This document shows positions 1-12,789 of a stretch of 64,000 nucleotides of DNA, piece after piece. Origin of the DNA: Chrysomallon squamiferum (taxonomy: Eukaryota; Mollusca; Gastropoda; Neomphalida; Peltospiridae). Both the position numbers and the translations under genes were made by a program. The stretch covers positions 6,578,219-6,642,218 of the forward strand of contig CM022676.1 of assembly GCA_012295275.1 (NCBI GenBank), in the 5' to 3' direction. Positions within the stretch are counted from its first letter, which is position 1; each line of letters starts with the position of its first letter. A model generated the notes under the pieces. That model saw only the letters and a program-made list of their open reading frames with translations, made no database searches and had not been told where the DNA came from.

Positions 1-1606
1 AAAGCAATTCTAGATTCTGGCTCAGAATGGGCGCAGAACAAAAAACTGGTGGATATTAGCAAGAAAGACATCAGACATGCTGTAAGTAACAATGGTTTTT
101 TGAACTGGTTATTTTAAAAAAAAAAAAATTCTTTGTATCATCATTAAGTGAATTATTATTATTATCATTATTGTTAATACTAGTATTTATTATTGTTTAT
201 TATTGTCTTTTATTTATTATTATTGTTTATTATTGTCTTTTATTTATTAATTATTTATTTATTAATATTATTTATATTTATTTATTATTATTATTTACAT
301 TTATTTATTTTATTATTTTTATTATTTATTTTATTATTATTATTATCATCATCATCATAAATATTCTAGTGCAGGATTTATCCAGTGGGCTTCTGTGTTC
401 CATGAAAAGGTGTTGAGGATTATGCAAAATTAATGAAAATAAGAAAGTATCCAACATAATTTTGCAGTCTAAGTCATATGCAGCAGTTGTTCCTTTGGAG
501 TAGAAACAGATTCACTAATAACTGTAGATTTATTACCCAGAGGAAGTCACATGAGACCCCTTGGGTGGTTGGAAATAAATATTTATTATTATTATTTTTT
601 TTTTTTTTTTTAACAGGTTCCTAAAGGTTTTCCCTATTTCAGTGTTGATTTTGGAAGACAGGGAGGTTTTGCTCATGTCATTGAAGATGAAGTTAAATTT
701 CCTTCTTACTTTGGAAAGGTAAATTTTGTACCAAATTTATTTATTATTGTCATTTCAGGTCTTTTTTATTTTATTATTATTTTTTTTAATGGTTATTAAT
801 ATTTAGAAATATTCATTAATTTTTCATTTTTAAATATAAAATAAATTGTTAAATTATAATTTAAAAATTTTGCTCATATTTAGGTTGGTCATAATTTCTT
901 TCTTTAAATGACCATTGAATAGCAAAAATGATTTTTGTTATTTGTTATTATTTTTAAAAATTTAAATGTTTTAAGTTTTAAATTTTACAATTTTTTATAT
1001 TTAGGAAACTAACCTCTAGCTTAATAATTTATCCTTTTAAAAAATAGTTCTTGTCATAAATCATTTTATTTATTTTTTCATCTTTTTTAAAATGATTGAT
1101 ATGATGAATGATTTTTTTTTTTTTTGTTTATCAGAAAATAAATGACATAATGATGAGAAATATTTCTTTTATTTGGTTAACAATTTTTTTTTTAGAAATG
1201 AAAGCAAAATTGTTTCCTTTTTAATTTTATGAACATAAAATATCCGTCAGAATATTTTTAAAGAAATAAAAAAGAATGAAAAGAAAAACATTTTTTTCTT
1301 GCAAGAAATAATTGATGAAGTGAAAGTAGCTTTGTTTTCTTTTTAATTTTTAAACAGCATATGATTAACAAAATAAGAAACTTTAAATTTAAAAAAAAAT
1401 TTTAAACAGGATATGATAGTATACAAATATTTCAAATATTTTTTTTTTTTTTTAAGGAAATTATTGGCGGAATGGTAGATGCTGAACCTAATTTGTGGAG
1501 GAAACCACACAGAGAAAGTTTTGATGAACAAAGAAGAAAAGTTTTAGAATTCGCAGAATGGTGGAAACCATTTGACTGGACTCAGAATTTGCAAAGCGGA
1601 GAATAA
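1..1606 (+). CDS. CWF19L2: CWF19-like protein 2, C-terminal part (last 3 exons)
   Basis: Three exons are visible: 1-81 (enters from outside the window), 617-718 and 1457-1606, with stop TAA at 1604-1606. Introns use gtaagt/aacag and gtaaat/ttaag, all in phase 0. The encoded 110 residues include [34 protein letters not shown] and [18 protein letters not shown], ending in an [10 protein letters not shown]-type tail. These are hallmarks of the CwfJ C-terminal domain 2 at the end of CWF19L2 proteins. The family is related to fission yeast Cwf19 and the intron-debranching cofactor Drn1, and is associated with late spliceosomes and lariat handling. The upstream part, including the CwfJ C-terminal domain 1, lies before the window. 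CWF19L1 is less likely because of the close match to the L2-type ending. The gene converges with ZNHIT2, with 709 bases between the two stop codons. Confidence 0.93.
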
Positions 1607-1711
1607 TTTATATGATTTTTATTAGTAGAACAGTTATGTGATTTATTTCTGCTGCAGTTAAATTATTTAAAAAAAATTAAATCTTACTTGTGGATCTCAG
1701 GGAAAAGTAAC

Positions 1712-1717
1712 AATAAA
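1712..1717 (+). terminator. Candidate poly(A) signal of CWF19L2
   Basis: An AATAAA hexamer lies about 106 bases after the stop codon. The 1607-2187 stretch is AT-rich convergent intergenic/3' UTR sequence with further AATAAA-like words near 1740 and 1812, so the exact cleavage site cannot be fixed from sequence alone. Confidence 0.45.
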
Positions 1718-2187
1718 AATATTTTGTACATTCAAAAAAGAATAATAAAAGAATGAAAAAGATATAAGGCAAATTAAATTAAAGACAAAAGATTTTTTTT
1801 TTAAATTGAACTAAATAAAGAATCCACATTTAAATTGAATTTTATTTTATATTCATCATTTAAATAAACAAGATTTCTTTGATACATATACCTATATATA
1901 AATGTAATAAAATTGTTTAATATTTATTCATGTTTTTGTTTGTTTATTTTTGAAACTATATTGATACCAAGTACCAGAATTGTGGACTATTATGATTATG
2001 TACTTTGTAAAAGAAAACAAATAAAACAACATGAAACCAGATTTATTCTATATTATATATTCAAGAAGGAAATGGGAAAACAAAATTGATGGTCATTGTA
2101 TTCATTTTATAATTTTCCAAATGATAAAGTATACAATCAAGTAAAATAAATTTCAATGTTGTTGACATACAGAAAAGTGAAATAAAC

Positions 2188-2193
2188 TTTATT
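2188..2193 (-). terminator. Candidate poly(A) signal of ZNHIT2
   Basis: TTTATT on the plus strand reads AATAAA on the minus strand, about 123 bases downstream of the ZNHIT2 stop codon. It is the nearest canonical hexamer after the stop. Confidence 0.45.
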
Positions 2194-2315
2194 TTAGTAA
2201 CCAAATTGCTTTTAGATCACATATTTCTGTTTGTTTCCTTTATAAAAAGTTTCTGTTTCAGGGATTATTTATCACAATGTTTTCTGAAGCTTTTTTTTGT
2301 CTTTTTTTGTCCGAT

Positions 2316-5300
2316 TCAACCAATCTCCTCTATTAACTCTGTTTTTGGTTTTGGTTTTGATCCTCCCCATTTTTCTTCCAGCTCCTGTTTAGTCTTTGTT
2401 ACTTCACTTACATCTGCTAATCTCATTTCTGAAGAAAAATAAGAAAATTTAAAAATTATAAAATTAAATACAACACACATGTTGTATCTATTTCAAAATT
2501 ATTCTTGCTAAAATGTATGTATTATGGTACACACATACAGCACAAATAATAAAATAAGAACCACAAGCCCCAACATATTTCTAATTTCTAGAAATATTCT
2601 TAAAGTGTACTAATAACTGTTTTATTTTCTTAGAGAGATCAACCTTTAATGATAGTAAAGTTTGACAACAGCATAACACATCTACCAATAAACATTTTAT
2701 TCATGTCCTTATTCCTTTAAAAGGAATGTATCCAAACTCGCAGAAAAATAAAATAAAACAATAAGTGATATTATATCCAAGCTATTTTTATATATTAAGC
2801 TATTTTAAAAAATTATAATTATACATTATGATGTTTTTAATTTTTAATGTATTCTCATGTTTTAAATTCTATAATTAAGCAAAAGAGTTTTTGTGAATGT
2901 GTGTGTGTGAGACAAACTTGAATTTAAGTTCACAGAAAAATATATATAAACTCACTCATTTCCAGAGTTATTTCTGACGTCAGTTCTTGAACAGACATCC
3001 CATATGTCTGACACCAACTGAGAAGAAACCTGCATTTCTTGTCTGCATGGAAAATACTTTTTTTCAAAACCTTTTTATCATATTTGTGCTTTGATGAGGC
3101 AGGCTTAATCTCTGAAAATTTTAAAAATAATTTTAAATAAAATGTTCAAGTAGTATAAATTTAATAATAAATTCCCTTTTTTATGATATAATCAATAATG
3201 TGAAATTTATTAAATATTTAATTGTTGGATGTATATAAATTAATTAACATTACAGATAATTTAGAAACATTAAGTCTCAACTATATAAAAAAGATAAAAA
3301 AAATAAATTAATAAAAATAAAAGTAAAAAAAAAAAAAAATGACATAATGTAATGTAATGTAACATAAATAACATCACTAACAAAAATAATAATTATCTAA
3401 ATGCAAAAAAAAAAAAAAAAAACCAAAACATTTGGAAACTGAACATAAATTTGATTTAAACATTTAACATTTTTTAAATTTAAATATTAACCTGTCTGTA
3501 TGGCAGTCTGTCCATTGTGTAACAAGCGAATGATATCAGAGAGAGCTGACAACATGAAGGTCAAAGGTCGTATCCTGTCAGGTCCAGATATTATTTTTAT
3601 AACATCTTCAATTATATTCAGTGTGAATTCTGATGTCACAGTCCAAAGTGTTGAATTCTGAAAAAAAAATTAAATTAATGAAATAATAATAAATTATGAA
3701 AAATAGTATAATAAATTCAGCTATAATAAAACAGAGTTTCACACTATTTAATATTTAAAAATTAACGAAATCGTAATATATTATGAAAAACAATATAATA
3801 AATATTAAAAGGGGGGAAAAAAAGCAAAGTGATGAATTTTTAACTAATTTTTAAAATAATGAAATGATAATAAATTATTTATATTTGTAAAATTATGTAA
3901 CAGAAAATGTGACCCATCACATCAAAACAGTTCTTAAGTCACATGGCTGAGTATTGACAAATGTGTGCGTGTGTGTGTGTGTGCGTGTCTTATCTCTTTG
4001 GTCATGTGAGAGAACTGATGCAAGAAACTCCTTGATATCTCTGAAAATGTTCACAACTCTCATCAGCAGAACTGTGACTTATAACTTGTTTTGGTGTGTT
4101 GGGTCACAAATAACTTACACTGTGTATTATGTTGAAACATGTTTGAAAGGCTTCTCCAACACTGGTACAAACAACTGGCTTGTCCAGAACAGTGCACAAT
4201 GTTAGCAGATCCTAGTTTAAAATATATTAATAACAGATAGCAGTAAATTAATGTAACAGGGTTAGATAATGTAACCATATATATTATTATTTATTATTAT
4301 TCTAAAAAGTGTAGATAAAGTAGACAATATATTTGATAACAATGTTACAGTATATATTAATTTTATATTAAAAAGTGTGTTAATCCTAGATTAAATAGAC
4401 AATATATTAGATAATAATATAATAGTGTGCATTAGTCTAGATTAAATGGAGAATATATCAATGCTTGATAAAATATAAGGTAATAATCCTAAATTATAAA
4501 AAAATAGTATTAATCCCGTATTAAACAAGAAAATAATTATTAATACTAGGATAAATAGAAAATGTATTTTAATAAAAATAACAAATAATTTTTATAAAGA
4601 ATATATTCAGAATGGATTAATTAGAAAACAGTTTTCATATTAACAATTATTCTAAACAGCAGTTAGGTTTTCATAATAGAATACAATTAATGAATTTATA
4701 CAATAAAAGATGGTATCAAGGAATGTTTTCCTACATTATCCAACAACAGAAAATAATATATCATAATTCTGTATAAGACCACCCATAAAGCATTGGAAGA
4801 TGTCTAGGAACATTGTTTGGAATGGGATATCATTATGGAAGAAATCTAATTCACAAACAATATTTATTACATAATTACCTGAACTGCATCTACTGGACTA
4901 TCAAAATGGCCACCATTATGAAGTCTGCATACAAATGCGTAGGAATACAAAACATTAACCATATTGAACGGATGTCTGAAGATGGTGGTGTTTTCTGTAA
5001 AAATAATTATAAAATTTTTAATAAATAAGTTTATCTTCAAAAAGGTTAGAGCCTCATCTGTTGCAATAATGAGAAAGTAAATGGTATAAACTAGAACATT
5101 CATTTATAACAATGTTGAATAGGCATTACTCTATATCCAAGTCATTTACCCATATAATTTGACAATACTTTTCAGACAATGCACAATATTAATAAACATA
5201 AACACTCAAAACATATTCATCCACACACAGAAACATACTCTCTTTTCTTCATTTAGTCACTGAGTTGAGAATGATTCTTTTTATTCATCAACTTGAACAA

Positions 5301-6438
5301 AAGCCACATAGACAAACACACATACAGAAATACACAAAAACATAGATAAATACACATACAAAAACATACAATCACATACAAACACACACATGCACATACA
5401 CACACAAACACTCAAATACAGACTCACACATACATTCATACATACAGACATACACACTTACTGCTAATAGCTTGGTAATATCAGGAATATTTTCAATAAT
5501 TGGTGGTTGCCCAGGCAACAGTGTTTTTTCCTGTTCAACTTCTATCACTTTTTCTGTATTCTGTAAAAAAATTATATTATTAAATATATAAAACAGAACA
5601 GTGTCAACACCATTATTCTGAATTTATTATCTTATGTATCTACACTTCATTTATTACCATTATATTTTATATCAACATGCTAAACAAATTTTTTAATTCA
5701 ATACTAACATTATAAATAAACAATTCTTTAAATATTAAGCAAGAAAGATAGATATAAAGAAGACAAACAAAGTCAGAGAAAGAAAAAATAGAATAAGAGA
5801 GAAAGAACTTGGAGGTACATGTACAATATTTATCATGTCGATGAAGCACTGTAAATTTTATTAGTTTATTCTAAAAATATTTAACAGTCTTTAAAAGCCT
5901 AATCAAATAAAACATCCTGAATCGAGAAAGATAAACAAAATATTATATATCAATTGCACCTTCCCCACACTGTGAAACTTTTTACAAATTTACATGACTA
6001 AAGACATTGACTGTTGATGAAGTTACTATGTCTAGTAGATTTTACTTAAGGCTAAAGTGAAAAAAATGAAAACTTTTTTTGCCCACCTGATTATTCCACC
6101 ATGGTGTCCAGACAGTCACTAGATTAGCAAGTCGTCCATCTTCCAACATCTGATTAAATTCCTTCCTTTCTTTCTCTGTGAGACGATTCCAGATTTCTGC
6201 ACTGTCACTGTCTTTAAAAACAAAAAAAAAAAAAATAATAATAATAATAATCATAGACAGAGAAAGTCAGAGAAAAATAAAGAGGAGAACAGAGAAAAAG
6301 ATGGAGAAAAATGGGCATGAGAGAGAAAGGAAGGAAAAGAGAGAAAGAAGGGAAGAAAGGATGAGAAAAAGAGAAAGAAATAGGGATAAAAAGAGACAAT
6401 AAAGAGAATTAATTCGTGAGAGAAAGAGATTAAAATGG

Positions 6439-6495
<57 letters not shown>

Positions 6496-6938
6496 GTTAG
6501 ATACACCAAATTTGGAGTATATGCTGAAACTTTATTCAGACAAATGGACATGGCATGAAGAATAGATCCTGCAAACCCTTTCTCCCTACTCCAGCATTAC
6601 CTGAGCTAAAATCTCACACTTATAAATGATAAAAGACTGGATGGCTGTCTTAAGTATCACTGGAATTAACAGTTCTCTGACAAGAAAGATATTGATGATT
6701 CTATTTCTGCTTCAGACAGCTTACATAACAAATCTGCTTACTGTATCAAGTTGGATTTATTTTTCTTAAGAGTTACTTCCAGTGAAGGTGGAATGTTGAT
6801 TCCTGTGTCAGTGGCTTACTTGAAATCAAAATATAATCACAAACAGATCATGTCCGACTGAAGGATAGATTTGTAACATTCGATTTACAAGCAACAAAAC
6901 ATGATTTTTCTTGTTTTATAATGCATAAAAATTAAATA

Positions 6939-7028
<90 letters not shown>

Positions 7029-7883
7029 GAAGATGATGATAACGATGATTATAGTGAATAGAATATAACTTCATTGTTTATATTTTCATCTCACCTAGAT
7101 CAAGACCAGATAATCTGTCTTCCAGGTCAATTTCATCTTCTGAAAATAAAAATTAATTTTTACTTATTCTGTTATTACTTTCATAACAAACATTTTTATG
7201 AATTTCTACTATAAATAATTACTGGTTAATAACCACTTTAACACTTTTTTAATCTTGTCACTTATAACATATTTTGAATATTTCGAACTCTTTATATGCA
7301 GGATGTAATCAGCATATTTTCAGAGCTTAGCTTTATGATGTGTTTTTACTTACCTATGTCAAAATCTTCTTCTTCTTCTTCTTCCTTCTGGCGTGACAAC
7401 ACCTCCATAACTTGTTTCTGTTCTTTTGGACTAAATGAAAAGAAATTCGAATTTTGTCCTTGTCAGTAAAATTAAATAATATTTGAAATTCTATAGCATT
7501 TTTGTACATTTTTGACTAAATGAACATAAAATGTGTTTATTTTTGCTTATAATAATAAAAAAAAAAAAATATTTCCATACTTATTTCATTTTTCTTATTT
7601 CTCTTTATTTTTTATTTTATTTTTTTCTGTCAATAATTGGAAATTTTAGTGAAATAAAATATTTCTACAGCTCTTTTTGGTCTTTTGGACTAAATGAAAA
7701 GAAATTATATATTTTTATATATTAGTAAATTTTAAAATAATATTGCTATTACTGTTTTCAGTCTTATTGATTAATAAAATAAAATAAATATCCTGATAAC
7801 TTGTTTTCAATCAAATACAAGAAATAATAATAACATCTTTCACAAAGTTTTGGTTTACTAGTAATTTAATATTAAAATAAAAT

Positions 7884-7979
<96 letters not shown>

Positions 7980-8724
7980 GTTATTAGTATTACTAAGTAT
8001 ATTTCAGTTATAGTAAAGGTATCTGGTTATTAAGAAATAATATTTAGCTGAATAACAGAATATGTAATTACATGTTTATATCAACTATCTGAGAAAACAA
8101 ACAATAATAAAATTAAAATAAATAAATAAATAAATAAATAAATAAATATATAAAAAATAAAAGAATTGGTGAAATAAACAGTCATATGTGGTAATTTAGA
8201 AATAATATTTAATGAAGGAAAGTATGTATTAATATTAATAATTAACAGGGCTCTTGCACACACACAAACACATAATAATAATAATAAATATAACAATAAT
8301 AATGATGATGATGATGATGATGATGTATTAGGTATTAACTAATTAAGTATAATTTAAACGGGAATAAAATCACACCTTGCACTTGTATCTGCCAAATTTT
8401 CAACAACACAGTCATGGTAGAAGGCTTCAGAACATCCTCCATGTTTTTCACTTTTGTAACAGGCTAAAGAACAGTAATTAACATTACACCGTGGGCATGT
8501 GTACCGAGATGGCTCTTTCAGGCAACTATAAAAATAAATTAAATAGTAGATTATTAATCTATACAATTTACAGATTTGTCAAAATAGTAGATTTAATGGG
8601 GTTTTTTGAAATAATAATTATTGAAACGTATGTGTGTATGTATGTATGAGATATATATATATATATATATATTTTCAGTAAAACAGATTAAAAAATATAT
8701 TAGCTATCAAATCACTCTAATTTA

Positions 8725-8785
<61 letters not shown>

Positions 8786-9022
8786 CAAACAAAAAAACAA
8801 CATTCAATGATTCATCAACCATATGATATATATTTTTATAATAAAATTAAACAGTCTAAAGGAAAATTTATCCGACAACAATATATACGTATTAAAGACA
8901 GTTAGAAAGGTCAGTTAATTTTAATCTTACAGATTACATATTGATTTAAGTTTTAATGAACTGTCATTTGAACCATTATCATCAAGATCCAAACATTTTA
9001 ATCCTTTCATGGAGCTCGCCAT
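2316..9022 (-). CDS. ZNHIT2: Zinc finger HIT domain-containing protein 2, complete, 11 exons
   Basis: Exons in transcript order: 9022-8931, 8525-8376, 7430-7354, 7139-7095, 6211-6087, 5560-5458, 4994-4879, 4211-4119, 3657-3492, 3111-2956, 2428-2316. Together they give 1236 bases, 411 codons plus stop, close to the human protein (about 403). The HIT zinc finger spans residues 29-62 with ligands C29, C32, C41, C44, C49, C53, H59 and C62 (ICNLC, CPRCNVNYCSLAC, H-x2-C); the first pair is completed by the exon 1/2 join. A Glu-rich segment follows, then IWNRLTEKERKEF and VTVWTPWWN, then FNMVNVLYSYAFVCRLHNGG, and the C-terminal LEEKWGG...TELIEEIG, all typical of ZNHIT2. In other animals ZNHIT2 binds RUVBL1/2 with the R2TP complex and promotes U5 snRNP assembly. 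The start is the only ATG after an upstream in-frame stop. Exon 6 needs the donor gtgtgt at 5457 to keep frame; the stronger-looking gtaagt four bases earlier breaks it. Several introns hold microsatellites. Confidence 0.95.
5220..5460. repeat. CA/CATA-rich simple repeat in ZNHIT2 intron 6
   Basis: Interrupted runs of acaca and catacata lie immediately beside the exon 6 donor. The repeat's complement (tgtgtatg) supplies the GT-rich bases used by that donor. It has no coding signal. Confidence 0.8.
6443..6492. repeat. (AG)n microsatellite
   Basis: Uninterrupted AG dinucleotides in ZNHIT2 intron 4, preceded from about 6250 by a long purine-rich (GA-biased) stretch. The two-strand open frames here are repeat artefacts. 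Confidence 0.95.
6938..7032. repeat. (AAT)n and (AATGAT)n microsatellite
   Basis: About 70 bases of pure AAT followed by aatgat/gatgat variants, in ZNHIT2 intron 4 about 60 bases upstream of the plus-strand edge of exon 4. Confidence 0.95.
7887..7977. repeat. (GA)n microsatellite, about 45 units
   Basis: A long pure GA tract in ZNHIT2 intron 2. Other simple tracts in the same intron are AAAT at about 8117-8147 and AAT/GAT at about 8275-8325. Confidence 0.95.
8640..8781. repeat. (AT)n and (AAT)n microsatellites in ZNHIT2 intron 1
   Basis: A short AT tract near 8650-8672 is followed by about 57 bases of AAT at 8725-8781. Both lie between exon 1 and the HIT-finger exon. Confidence 0.9.
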
Positions 9023-9372
9023 TGTTGATCTGTAGTTGTGTTTTCCTCCTTTGTTACCAACTAACAGCATGCTTTGTTTTTATTTTGTTTATATTTAAGA
9101 TGTCAAATTTGGAAATATTTTTATTATGCAAATACGTTTTATATATAAAAGCATTTCATTTAAGAAATACTCTATATTAAATTTAAAATGTATAACTATT
9201 TTGATGTATTTATTCCGGCCCTGTAACCGGAAATTACGACCAAGCCTTGACCTCGTTGCTACGAAACAAGTTGTATACTGCTCTGTCAAAGGTTGAAAAC
9301 TAAACGTGGTTCCAGGACATATTTGATACAATTTTGTGGTTATTTTCTGTTCGTCTTTAGAATCGAAAAACT
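9023..9372. promoter_or_regulatory. Bidirectional promoter between ZNHIT2 and SPA17-like gene
   Basis: Only 350 bases separate the two divergent start codons. The segment contains an ETS-type core CCGGAAAT at 9227-9234 and an imperfect RFX X-box-like palindrome, GTTGCTACGAAAC, at 9255-9267, about 106 bases before the SPA17 ATG. Composition is more balanced than the surrounding introns at 9210-9330, and there is no clear TATA box. One shared promoter is an inference from spacing. An RFX input would fit a ciliary or sperm gene such as SPA17. Confidence 0.6.
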
Positions 9373-9526
9373 ATGTCTGTTCCGTTTTCCAACACAAAAC
9401 TGAGGGTACCACATGGCTTTCAGAATATTTTGGAAGGTTTAGCTAGAGAAATTTTGCGTTCACAGCCAAAAGACATTTACGAATTTGGCGCACAGTACTT
9501 CGAAAAATTGCTGCAAATCAGAAACG
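9373..9526 (+). CDS. SPA17: Sperm surface protein Sp17-like, first coding exon (RIIa domain)
   Basis: ATG at 9373 opens 51 codons plus one base, ending at a consensus donor (AACG|gtaagt). The peptide begins MSVPFSNTKLRVPHGF and continues QNILEGLAREILRSQP and IYEFGAQYFEKLL. This closely matches the N-terminus of SPA17, where an RIIa-type dimerisation/docking domain binds A-kinase anchoring proteins in the sperm fibrous sheath and cilia. The rest of SPA17 (a DPxEWG/EDRFYNN-type segment and a C-terminal IQ motif) was not found anywhere downstream on this strand. Either the next exon has diverged beyond recognition, or it lies beyond 64 kb, or the locus is a truncated copy. The intact splice donor and promoter favour a working gene. 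CABYR, ROPN1 and PKA regulatory subunits have related domains but match less well. Confidence 0.88.
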
Positions 9527-12500
9527 GTAAGTGTATATTTATCATATAATAATTTTCATTAAATTATATTTGTTATTTTACTTACTAATTATTATAAAAC
9601 TGTTTTGACTTTTTCTATAGTTCTGTTCAACAAAAATTCGACATCGAAAGACAGGAATTTTGCCGGAATTTTTGTTTATCACTTGATTCCGTGTATTTAA
9701 AGTTTAATTCTATGAAGAATTTTGAGTTACATAGTTAAGGTTATCGCAAAAATATCTATTTCTCATTCTGTGTTTGTCAAATGACCTAACTGTGTAGTTC
9801 TTGGCTATTTGGTAATGTATGATCTTTCACCTACATTCGGTTGAAAGTTAAAAAGTTGTAAACAGAATGATGTATGATGTGTTAATATGTCAGTAAAATA
9901 GTAGAATAATTCAGGATATATAGCATAAATCACTGCACTAGCAAATATAATGGTGTATCTTTTAATCATACCTATGTCTTTGTTAGTTACATGTTGAATC
10001 AAAATTAATGTATGGTTGTCATATTGACATGGGTTATCTTTATAAATAAGAAATACTGATGACCATCTGATGATATGAATATGTGAGTGGGTGAAACAGA
10101 TATGTGTTTTCATCAAACTGGTTTTTATTGGAAATATAATAAAAGTGTCAGTGCTTTTGTTTCTATGGCAAAATTGCAATGTGTTTGCTAAAACTGATTT
10201 GAAAATATTTTACGAAAATGATGGATACAAAAATCTGAATGATCACAATATATTCAAATGAAATCAGTGAAATTTATCAGTTATATTATATGTTAAATTT
10301 ATGATGTGAACATTTAAATTTTCTTTTTAAGTGAATTTACCCATATTATAATGTACAAAAGCTAAATATAAAGCTGAAATGAAAGGGATTTAATTCTCTC
10401 AGCATACTTTTGTTCCTTTTTTTTTAATTTTGTGGTATAATTTGTATAATTCACTAAAGTGATTTTATTGTCATCTTATTGTGGAAAAAATAAAATGACA
10501 AAAATGATCTATTGTTGCTCAGGAAAAGCTGGAAAATTTATGAAAAAGGCATAATAATTTTCAAAATGAAATGAGTTTCATTACAAAGATAATAATATCT
10601 TGCTGCAAATAATAACAAAAAGCTGTATGGCACAAGAAATGATCTACAGAGAACAGTATTGTTCATAGTCACTGCTTGTCTTGACATATTATCAACAAAC
10701 AAACAAAAACAAGAAGAAAAATAATAATAATAATAATAATATGGAGTGTTTATTGTTAATTCCGTGGATACATGTTTATTATTTTTTCTAAGTCACAGTA
10801 ATATGATATTGTATTGAAATTTCTAGGATTGTGCAGGAATTAAGGATCACCAGCTATTACAAATCACTTCAGTTAGCTTTTATTGTTTGCTCAGTTAAAA
10901 TGTTTGTATTTGAATATTACTGGTTTGAAAAATTAATTGACTTTCTCATGTAATCCAGCTTTATAATGTTAATTAACGTGAAACTGGATTATACTTCTTT
11001 ATGTTGTAATCCATGTACATTTTGTTAATTTTGTTAATCTTTTTTCAGCACTGTTTGAGTTATGTTTTTCTTTCCATCTAACTTCTTATACAAAGTTCAG
11101 CAAGTTTGTGTTTGTCTTTTTTTGTGTGTATGGGAAAGTACTTGGTTTTTTTGTGTTTGAGAAATTGCTTGACATTCTTTGTGTTTGGAAAAGTACTTGA
11201 TGTTTTCTTGTGTTTGGGAAATTGCTTGTGAAGAGTCCTAGCTACTGATCAACAAAAACAATTCAAAGAGTAATCTTTTGTTGAATTATAGTTATGGACA
11301 TATTTTTGTTTTTTGTTTTTGTTTTATTATAAGTTACCAAGCACACAGATAACTTACTTGTCATTTAAAGGAAATAATCCAAATTTCTTTAATTATAAGT
11401 AGACAAGCAATATCATTGTAGAGAAGTCTTATGTGAAATTATAAAACATAAATTCATTTTTTTAATTTTATATTTGATAGGTCACAGCTCTGTTTTGAAA
11501 TTATAAAATATTAGTTAAATATACATTATATAGTTTGTTACAGATTTATTGAAAAATATCTGGGCAGTTTTGTTCTTTAAAGTCTTTTTTTTCTTTCTGT
11601 TTTTGTATATCTCTGTATGTCAGTTTCTGATTTTGCCATTGTCCATAGAAGTTAATAGAAATCTTGTTATAATTATATACAAAGTCATAAGAAGTTATGT
11701 AGCATATATTTGCTACATCAGAGGATATTAAAAGTGGAAATTATTCTGAAACAAGGTTGGTAAAACAAACTCATAAAATGTTTCACAATGTGATTCAGCT
11801 TTGACATTTGAATGGTACAGACATTTTTTTAAGAATGAAAGAGTAATTTTTGAAGATCATGTATTAAACTTTTTCATATATTAAAATGTTTAGAATTTCA
11901 GATAATTCCAAATACTTTTCATAAAATTATATTTAACAACTTCATGAAGTCTTTTTTTCTTATTATTTTTTAATTGTCATGTAATGAAAAAGGAATTAAC
12001 AATTTAAAAATAGATCTTTTGCAAAAATAATTCAAGCTGAAAATTCTTTATCTGAAAATATTTTTTTTTAAATTCATAATGCAAGTACATGCATATCTTT
12101 CAAATAGTATTGAATATTCATGTCACAATTTATTCTGCAGACTTTTTATTGTCTTTTTCTGTGGATATAGGATAAGGTAATGTAAAATTTGTGAAGTCCT
12201 TAATTATTAAGGACAGATAACTCTTGCAGCCTAAATCAAACCTTCATTTGAAATCATTTGTAAACTTGCTCAGTCTTTGTTTTATTTTGTAAATGATACA
12301 TACTGACCAAGTCTCTGAAAATATTTCTTGGATATCCTGTTATAATTAACATGACTTTGGCATGAAAACAAAAGATATATGTTAACTGCCTGTAATCTTG
12401 ACATCTCTTTTTCATACATCTGTTTTATTATGCAACAGAAGAATAATCTGTTTTAATAACTGGATTAAACTGTAATGAAAAGATATTTTTATTTCATTAT

Positions 12501-12630
12501 AATCAGTTCCTTAGATTAAAAATTAATCATAAAAAGAAATCTATAAAAAGATTTCCTTTTCTTAAAATACATTAATTAGGAGTTTACAGTTTTATGTTCC
12601 AGGAATAGAAACAGTACATCTGTTGATGTA
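9527..12630. other. Intronic or intergenic AT-rich sequence, no gene seen
   Basis: About 3.1 kb after the SPA17 donor. Open frames such as the 124-codon minus-strand frame at 9805-10179 have no recognisable motif, no splice context and unremarkable composition. A loose local repeat of 'gaaattgcttgacattctttgtgtttgg' type occurs at about 11130-11230. Confidence 0.6.
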
Positions 12631-12716
12631 AATAAATGGTTTATTGGTAAAATGGCTAAGAGGATGTGCTTAATAACTCTAGGTCCTGGGTTCAAATCTA
12701 GGTTTTGGCTTTTATT
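12630..12716 (+). mobile_element. tRNA-derived SINE fragment (degenerate)
   Basis: The segment reads like an old tRNA head: a box A-like word TGGCTAAGAGGATGTGC is followed about 30 bases later by a box B-like word GGGTTCAAATC inside a short T-arm-like palindrome (cctgg...ctagg). No tail or target duplication could be fixed. It is probably a decayed SINE rather than a working tRNA gene, because the acceptor stem does not pair. Confidence 0.45.
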
Positions 12717-12789
12717 TAGAGTGAAATGGTGAATTTGGAATTAGAGACAGAAGTAATGAAGCTTTTTTATTTTCATTTGGAAAACTGCA

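Noticed and set aside
7351-7376. GAA/GAT triplet run as a simple repeat only
   Set aside because: It encodes the Glu-rich segment of ZNHIT2 exon 3, with good splice sites on both sides.
9805-10179. 124-codon minus-strand frame after the SPA17 exon
   Set aside because: No domain, no homologue recognised and no splice or promoter context.
12630-12716. Functional tRNA gene
   Set aside because: Box A and box B-like words are present, but the acceptor and anticodon stems do not pair convincingly.
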